Source: Pseudoduganella namucuonensis
GTDB lineage: Bacteria; Pseudomonadota; Gammaproteobacteria; Burkholderiales; Burkholderiaceae_D
DNA: 64,000 bases
Direction of reading: 5' to 3'
Assembly: GCF_900116645.1 (NCBI RefSeq)
Contig: NZ_FPBO01000002.1
Coordinates: 378,492 to 442,491, forward strand
Position numbers and translations under genes: made by a program. Position 1 is the first letter of the stretch. Each line of letters begins with the position of its first letter. Below are positions 59,591 to 64,000 of the stretch, piece after piece. Under the pieces are notes generated by a model, which saw only the letters and a list, made by a program, of their open reading frames with translations, was not told the origin of the DNA and searched no databases.

Positions 59591-61837
59591 CTAGTCTGGA
59601 ACAAGACTTCTTCCATTGGTTGTCTCACACACGCAAATACCTGCTTTCACGGCTTGCCAGAGCAAAGGCAGCGCCGGTAACACCCCTGTGTTGTAGTAGT
59701 TCATCGTCCCTTCGATCAGGATGCGCCTCGACTCTAATTCCTTGCCCCAATGCATTTCGTGCTCGTCCAAAAATGCTGACCAAGTTCCACGCCCGTCAGA
59801 CAAAATATCTTTTCCAACACCGCGCTTGAATCTCCAATCCGCAACCGCGCAGAGGTAAGCATAGAACCTTGGATCGCTCGATGCCTTCCCACTCCCTATC
59901 GCTACGTCATACGCGGTGACATGGACATGGTTGGCCTTGTTGCCGACGATCGCGCTGTGGTACGACTTGGGCGCATAGGATTGCTGCCAGCGCAGCCTGG
60001 CCTCGTCCGGCAATTCGTCCCGTTCCACCAGGTAGCCCTCGACCCGGGAGTGCGACGACTTGTCCAGGCATTCGAATGCCTGGTGAACCGTGTAGTGCTG
60101 CGCCGGTTCCCGGCCGGCGTTGATCCGCCTGCTTATCGTCTCCATGTCGCCGGACCGCACCCGCCCCTTGTAGACCCGCGGCGCGGGACTGTCCCGCGAG
60201 CTCCGCCAGTCCGGACTCGGGTCCACGCCGTCCAATCGGTGGTGCTGCCAGATCCTGCGGATGCCGTTCTTGCCGGCGGTCGCGCCGCTCGCGTCGTCCG
60301 GGGTGATGCGCTCCATCGGTCCGCCCCGCCTCTCGGCGGGAATGTCGGCGTTCCGCAAGCGCGGATCGTCCGGTTTGATCTCGGAGGCGGCGCCCAGATC
60401 GGCGTACACGGGCGTTTTCAAAGGCTCCCCGGTGATGTCGCGCGACGCGTTTTCGGGCAGGTTCTCCCGGTGTTTCCGCTCCGAGGGGGAAACGTGATTC
60501 AGGTCGTCCTCGCCGGCGGCGCGAAGCTGGTAGTGGTGGCGCGGCAGGCCGACCTTCTCGTACGAGATCACGCCGCTACGCGCGTCCATGCGCGCGGTCT
60601 GCGAGAACACGCGTTGATAGAAGCGGTCGCCCAGTTCCGCGAGCGGCCGGCGTTCTATCGGCGCCGTCTCGTATTTCTTGGTCAGCTGTCCGTCCCAGTG
60701 AAAGGCCGTCTCGTCGACCTCCCGGCCTCTCTGCGAATCCGGCACGCCCTGCCAACCGATGCCCTTGATGCCCGCCAACGCCACTGTGGCGTCCTGCGGG
60801 CAAAAGTAGAGATAGACCTTGCCGCGATTGTCCCGGTCGGCGGAAGCCTCCCATGTCGGGCCGACCATGCCGTCATGTTCCGGCTCGTTCAGGCTGGAGA
60901 AGACGGGCGAGCTGGCGTGACTCCGGCCTTCCTCGCCGACCGCCTTGACGATGTTGATCAGCGTGTCCAACCTGGCGCGCAGCGTTTGTGAATCGGCCAG
61001 ATACAGGTAGTGGGGCGCCATGCCGGGATCGGTGTTGTCGCTGCCGTCCATCCAGCGCGCCGCGCGCCAGATAAAACCCAGGTCGTCGTCCAGACTGTAG
61101 GGCGGGTTGTTGAGTATCAGCGTGTCCGCCGGGCGCTGTTTGTCCTGCAGCAGGAACACCTGCGCCAGCAGCGAGACCAGGCAGCCCTGGCTGTGCGCGA
61201 CGATGGAGACGGTCTCGCGCTCGTCGTAGTCGCGGATCATGGCGATCAGCGCGGCGAGACGCTTGGCCGCCAGCACCATGTACATCCGGCCCGGCGTGAT
61301 GCGCACCGGCCGGATGGGGTCGTCGCCGAGTTCCTCGACGGCCAGCGGCAGGCCTATGCCCCGGTTCCACATGTCCGGCAGCGACGTGGTGGCGTTGGCG
61401 AAGGGGCCGCCGCCTTTGGCGTAGTCCTTGTTCACGCGGTTGCCATGGCGGTCGGTGTACTCGCCGTTTTTCTTCTTTACGCGGTCGCTGCGCTCGCGAT
61501 AGCCCCAATAAAAGGGAATGACGGGGCTGTGGGTTTGTTCGGTCACCGCGCGGCGGAAGAAGACGAAGTCCGGCTCGTCCTCGAGTTTGCCGGCGTCCGC
61601 CTCGGTCGGCATCCGGTAGCTGGCGGGGATGTAGCCCCGGCCCAGCCGCGTGGTCAGGCCTTCGCACAGGCCGTGCTCCATCGCCTCGTAACTGGTGCCG
61701 AGATCGTTCACGCCGTGCACCAGGATGATATTGCCGGGCACGCGGTGCTTGACGCAGATGTTGACATCCATGGCGGACGACGCCGTGTAGATGCCGCTGC
61801 ACTCGACGTATTGCGGGGTTTTCACATAGCGCGACAT
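59591..61837 (-). CDS. tle3: Tle3-family T6SS phospholipase effector
   Basis: This 748-residue antibacterial lipase effector has an alpha/beta-hydrolase fold in the first half. NIILVHGVNDLGTSYE (about 37-52) starts the core and the nucleophile elbow reads VAHSQGCLVSL near residue 213 (the usual first Gly is Ala). The rest includes a DUF3274-like region. It lies between vgrG and tla3 and starts after a GGAGG site. The final 110 or so residues are encoded by more AT-rich DNA than the front. No separate tli3 immunity gene is seen. Confidence 0.87.
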   Translation of the reverse strand: MSRYVKTPQYVECSGIYTASSAMDVNICVKHRVPGNIILVHGVNDLGTSYEAMEHGLCEGLTTRLGRGYIPASYRMPTEADAGKLEDEPDFVFFRRAVTEQTHSPVIPFYWGYRERSDRVKKKNGEYTDRHGNRVNKDYAKGGGPFANATTSLPDMWNRGIGLPLAVEELGDDPIRPVRITPGRMYMVLAAKRLAALIAMIRDYDERETVSIVAHSQGCLVSLLAQVFLLQDKQRPADTLILNNPPYSLDDDLGFIWRAARWMDGSDNTDPGMAPHYLYLADSQTLRARLDTLINIVKAVGEEGRSHASSPVFSSLNEPEHDGMVGPTWEASADRDNRGKVYLYFCPQDATVALAGIKGIGWQGVPDSQRGREVDETAFHWDGQLTKKYETAPIERRPLAELGDRFYQRVFSQTARMDARSGVISYEKVGLPRHHYQLRAAGEDDLNHVSPSERKHRENLPENASRDITGEPLKTPVYADLGAASEIKPDDPRLRNADIPAERRGGPMERITPDDASGATAGKNGIRRIWQHHRLDGVDPSPDWRSSRDSPAPRVYKGRVRSGDMETISRRINAGREPAQHYTVHQAFECLDKSSHSRVEGYLVERDELPDEARLRWQQSYAPKSYHSAIVGNKANHVHVTAYDVAIGSGKASSDPRFYAYLCAVADWRFKRGVGKDILSDGRGTWSAFLDEHEMHWGKELESRRILIEGTMNYYNTGVLPALPLLWQAVKAGICVCETTNGRSLVPD

Positions 61838-61862
61838 GGATGGCCTCCATCAGGGTTATGAA

Positions 61863-64000
61863 TCACTCGCCGCCGGGGCTGGAGACGCCAAAGGAAACGG
61901 ACCACATCTCGTCGCCGCGCAGTTCCTCCGTTTTCCCCTCCTTGTCGGCGGTGGTCCGCACGACCTTGCCGTCGTCGTGCGCGATCTTGATCCCATGTCC
62001 CGTGGCGGGGCTTTCACGGGACGTGTTCATTTCATACTTCACGGCCGCGCGAAGCCGGGTTTCGCCTTCCTCGAACGTGGGCAGGACGGCGTTCATCGCG
62101 CCGCCGCCTTTGAAGGGAAAGCTGGCGCCGTGATGGGTGATGCTTCCATTGGTGCCGAGCGTGATGCCGTCGCCGATCTTGATGAAGGAGCCGTCGGCGG
62201 CGATCAGGACGATCTCCTTCGCCGTGCCCATGATCTGTCCGCCGGTTGCGGTGAGTTTGAGGTCCTTCGCGGCGTTGATCCGCGTTTCGTCGTGCTGGCT
62301 TTGCATCGTGAGTTTGCCCTTGTGGGCGATGACGTTGATGCCATCGCTGTGCGAGAACAGCGACACGCCTTTGCCCGCGTTGAGATTGATGCGCTGGCCC
62401 GCCGTCATCCGCAGGTTCAGCCGCGCGGCCGTGTCCATGCTGGTTCCCGCGTAGCTGACGACGGTCTTGGGGGTGGCGAAGCCGATGCCGGCCGGCGCCG
62501 TGAGCGCGATCGCGGGCGCGCCTCCGCCATCGCCTTTCGGCTCGGTGTTGCTGCCGCCCTCCCAGGCCTTCAAGGCGGCGTCGAGTTCCTCGAGGGACTT
62601 CGCATCGGATGGCAGCGCCTGGTGCCGGGTGGCGTATTCGCCCAGCGATTTGGCCAGTTCCAGGCATTCGGACAGCAGATTCTGAAGTTCGGCGCGCGCC
62701 ATCTGCTTGCCGGCGTCGTTCAATTGCCGCCACGCCGTCAGCAACATGCCCTTGGCGGCGCGGATCGCGATCTGCTCATCGCTCCGCAACTCGACGCCCT
62801 CGCCGCGCGGCCCGCTGCGCTCCCGTCCCCTGGGTTCGGTCAGAAAACCGAGATTCAGTTCGCTGTTGCCGTGATCGCTGGATAATTGCGCGCTGATCTG
62901 GCCTCGGGTGTCATCGAAACGGAGTTGGTTGGCGCGGCCTCCCTCGACTTCCCGGCTCTTGATGCCGGACAGGTGGCGGGTGTCCGGCAGCCCGGCCGCG
63001 GAGCTCAGCGCCGCCGGTTTTCCCTGCGCGTTGTACAGCTGCCCCACCACGACGGGCCGGTCCGGGTCGCCGCCCAGGAAGTCGACCAGCACCTCGGTGC
63101 CCACGCGCGGCAGGCCTATCGTGCCGCACTGCTGCCGGCTGCCCGGCCCGTTGCCGGCCCAGTTGGAGGCCACGCGCACCCAGGCGGAATCGATGTCGCT
63201 GTCGGACGCGCCGGTCCCGGAGGCGTGCGCGTGGTCCTTCGCCCTGGTGCCGGGGAAGCGTATCTTCACGCGTCCCAGCTCGTCGCAATGCACTTCCTCG
63301 CCCGCCGGGCCGACCACGATGGCGCTTTGCAGCTTCGGTTGCGGCAGGTCGACGCGCGGGTCGTAGGCGGGCACGATGTGCGTGTCGCGCCGCACCGCCG
63401 TGAAGTGGATGTGCATGCGCACCGGGCCGGTGCTGATCTGCTCGCCCATTTCCCGTTGCAGCCAGCCGTCGGCGCCGTCGCGCAGCCAGCGGTTGCGCGC
63501 GAACAGCCGCTCGACGCGCGCGGCCAGCGCTTTCGGCAGATTGTTCAGCGCGGCCACCGTCAGCGCCGTGACGGTGAAGTGGCGCTCGTCCAGCGGATGG
63601 GTGTCGATCTCGGGGTGGCCGGCCAGCGTGAAGTTCTCGCCCACGCACAGGTCGCGCACGCTGCCTTCGCCATGGAAGCATTTGGCCTCGTAGTCGTGCC
63701 GCTTCATGCGCGCCTGGCCCAGGCTCCGCTTGTCGTTCTCGCCGTCGGCGGCGTGCGGCGTCTCGACCTGGTAGTCGTCCAGGCTGGCCGCCATGCCCTT
63801 GACGTACCAGCCCTGATCGGCGCCGCTCTCGACCCACGAGGACAGCAGCGCGCCGGAGGTGGGCAGCTTGTAGTCCCAGCTGTGGGAACCAACGCTGGCC
63901 GGCCGCAGCGTGCGCACGGCGCTCCAGGCGGTGACGGCGTCGCGCTGCTCGGTGGGGCTGTCGCGGTGGTAGCGCACGGTGCCGGCGGGACTGACCGGCC
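61863..64000 (-). CDS. vgrG: type VI secretion spike protein VgrG (5' end beyond window)
   Basis: This is a VgrG/TssI trimeric spike protein, truncated by the right edge; about 712 residues are visible. The first part is the gp27-like base (HFTVTALTVAALNNLP). It is followed by the gp5-like OB fold (EEVHCDELGRVKIRFPG), the typical AWVRVASNWAGNGPGSRQQ and GTEVLVDFLGGDPDRPVVVGQLYN, and DUF2345-type beta repeats to the end. The frame is open at base 64000, so the true start lies outside. Its cargo is probably the Tle3 lipase encoded 25 bases downstream. Confidence 0.93.
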   Translation of the reverse strand, partial: PVSPAGTVRYHRDSPTEQRDAVTAWSAVRTLRPASVGSHSWDYKLPTSGALLSSWVESGADQGWYVKGMAASLDDYQVETPHAADGENDKRSLGQARMKRHDYEAKCFHGEGSVRDLCVGENFTLAGHPEIDTHPLDERHFTVTALTVAALNNLPKALAARVERLFARNRWLRDGADGWLQREMGEQISTGPVRMHIHFTAVRRDTHIVPAYDPRVDLPQPKLQSAIVVGPAGEEVHCDELGRVKIRFPGTRAKDHAHASGTGASDSDIDSAWVRVASNWAGNGPGSRQQCGTIGLPRVGTEVLVDFLGGDPDRPVVVGQLYNAQGKPAALSSAAGLPDTRHLSGIKSREVEGGRANQLRFDDTRGQISAQLSSDHGNSELNLGFLTEPRGRERSGPRGEGVELRSDEQIAIRAAKGMLLTAWRQLNDAGKQMARAELQNLLSECLELAKSLGEYATRHQALPSDAKSLEELDAALKAWEGGSNTEPKGDGGGAPAIALTAPAGIGFATPKTVVSYAGTSMDTAARLNLRMTAGQRINLNAGKGVSLFSHSDGINVIAHKGKLTMQSQHDETRINAAKDLKLTATGGQIMGTAKEIVLIAADGSFIKIGDGITLGTNGSITHHGASFPFKGGGAMNAVLPTFEEGETRLRAAVKYEMNTSRESPATGHGIKIAHDDGKVVRTTADKEGKTEELRGDEMWSVSFGVSSPGGE

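Noticed and set aside
1..64000. CRISPR arrays, insertion sequences, rRNA genes
   Set aside because: No regularly spaced direct repeats, transposase-like proteins or rRNA stretches were seen. XerD is the only recombinase and is the housekeeping type.

Overview
The window is GC-rich chromosomal DNA from a betaproteobacterium. The best fit is Oxalobacteraceae (Massilia/Duganella/Pseudoduganella-like). This rests on the sequence style of the RpoD N-terminus, the rpsU-yqeY-dnaG-rpoD order, the small intergenic palindromes and the overall gene repertoire. The genus is an inference; no 16S gene is present. Most of the window is core genome, with two regulatory or accessory regions of special interest at the right end.

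Positions 1-9 kb hold the macromolecular synthesis operon on the minus strand (rpsU, yqeY, dnaG and the truncated 5' end of rpoD). Next come a YhiN-type flavoprotein, ybiB, aroG, a NirD-like Rieske protein and tsaD. From 8.9 to 12 kb lies a nitrate-type ABC transporter operon (nrtA-nrtB-ATPase) with a textbook sigma-54 promoter and an NtrC-like site. From 12 to 24.3 kb are a tandem LysR pair divergent from a short-chain dehydrogenase, a voltage-gated-type potassium channel, a YdjM-like membrane protein, a DUF427 protein, and a GAF-GGDEF protein with a broken GGDEF motif but an intact I-site. They are followed by a DsbA/FrnE-like protein, plsY, a YbaK-type deacylase, an EEP phosphohydrolase and a three-PAS GGDEF-EAL protein.

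Positions 24.5-45 kb carry an RND efflux pair, a small Lys/Glu-rich protein, xerD, an Ogt-type methyltransferase, and a likely small-RNA locus. Next are a DctP/DctS/DctR-like dicarboxylate sensing set, queG, tsaE, a Tat-exported AmiC-type amidase, an aldose-epimerase-like protein, an alpha carbonic anhydrase, a DedA protein, a periplasmic cyclophilin, mutL and miaA. Two identical tRNA-Met(CAT) genes follow, each with its own promoter and terminator.

Positions 45.6-57.6 kb form a urea-uptake region. A very unusual sensor kinase (an NCS1 purine/cytosine-permease-like transporter, a ten-cysteine module, a histidine kinase and a receiver in one chain) overlaps a LuxR-type response regulator. The pair converges on a porin-urtABCDE operon. 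A dyad upstream of the porin is a candidate operator. I regard this transporter-kinase system as the most interesting item in the window.

Positions 57.7-64 kb hold a type VI secretion cargo module on the minus strand: vgrG (cut by the window edge), a Tle3-family phospholipase effector, a Tla3-family (DUF2875) adaptor and a PAAR tip protein. The adaptor gene and the 3' end of the effector are visibly AT-richer than everything around them, and no separate immunity gene is seen.

Two families of short dispersed palindromes recur between genes. One, GTAGGGCGGAGTAAG, supplies or touches the stop codons of three different genes. The other, GGGGTCAGACCCC, sits at operon ends and inside the urtA-urtB gap.
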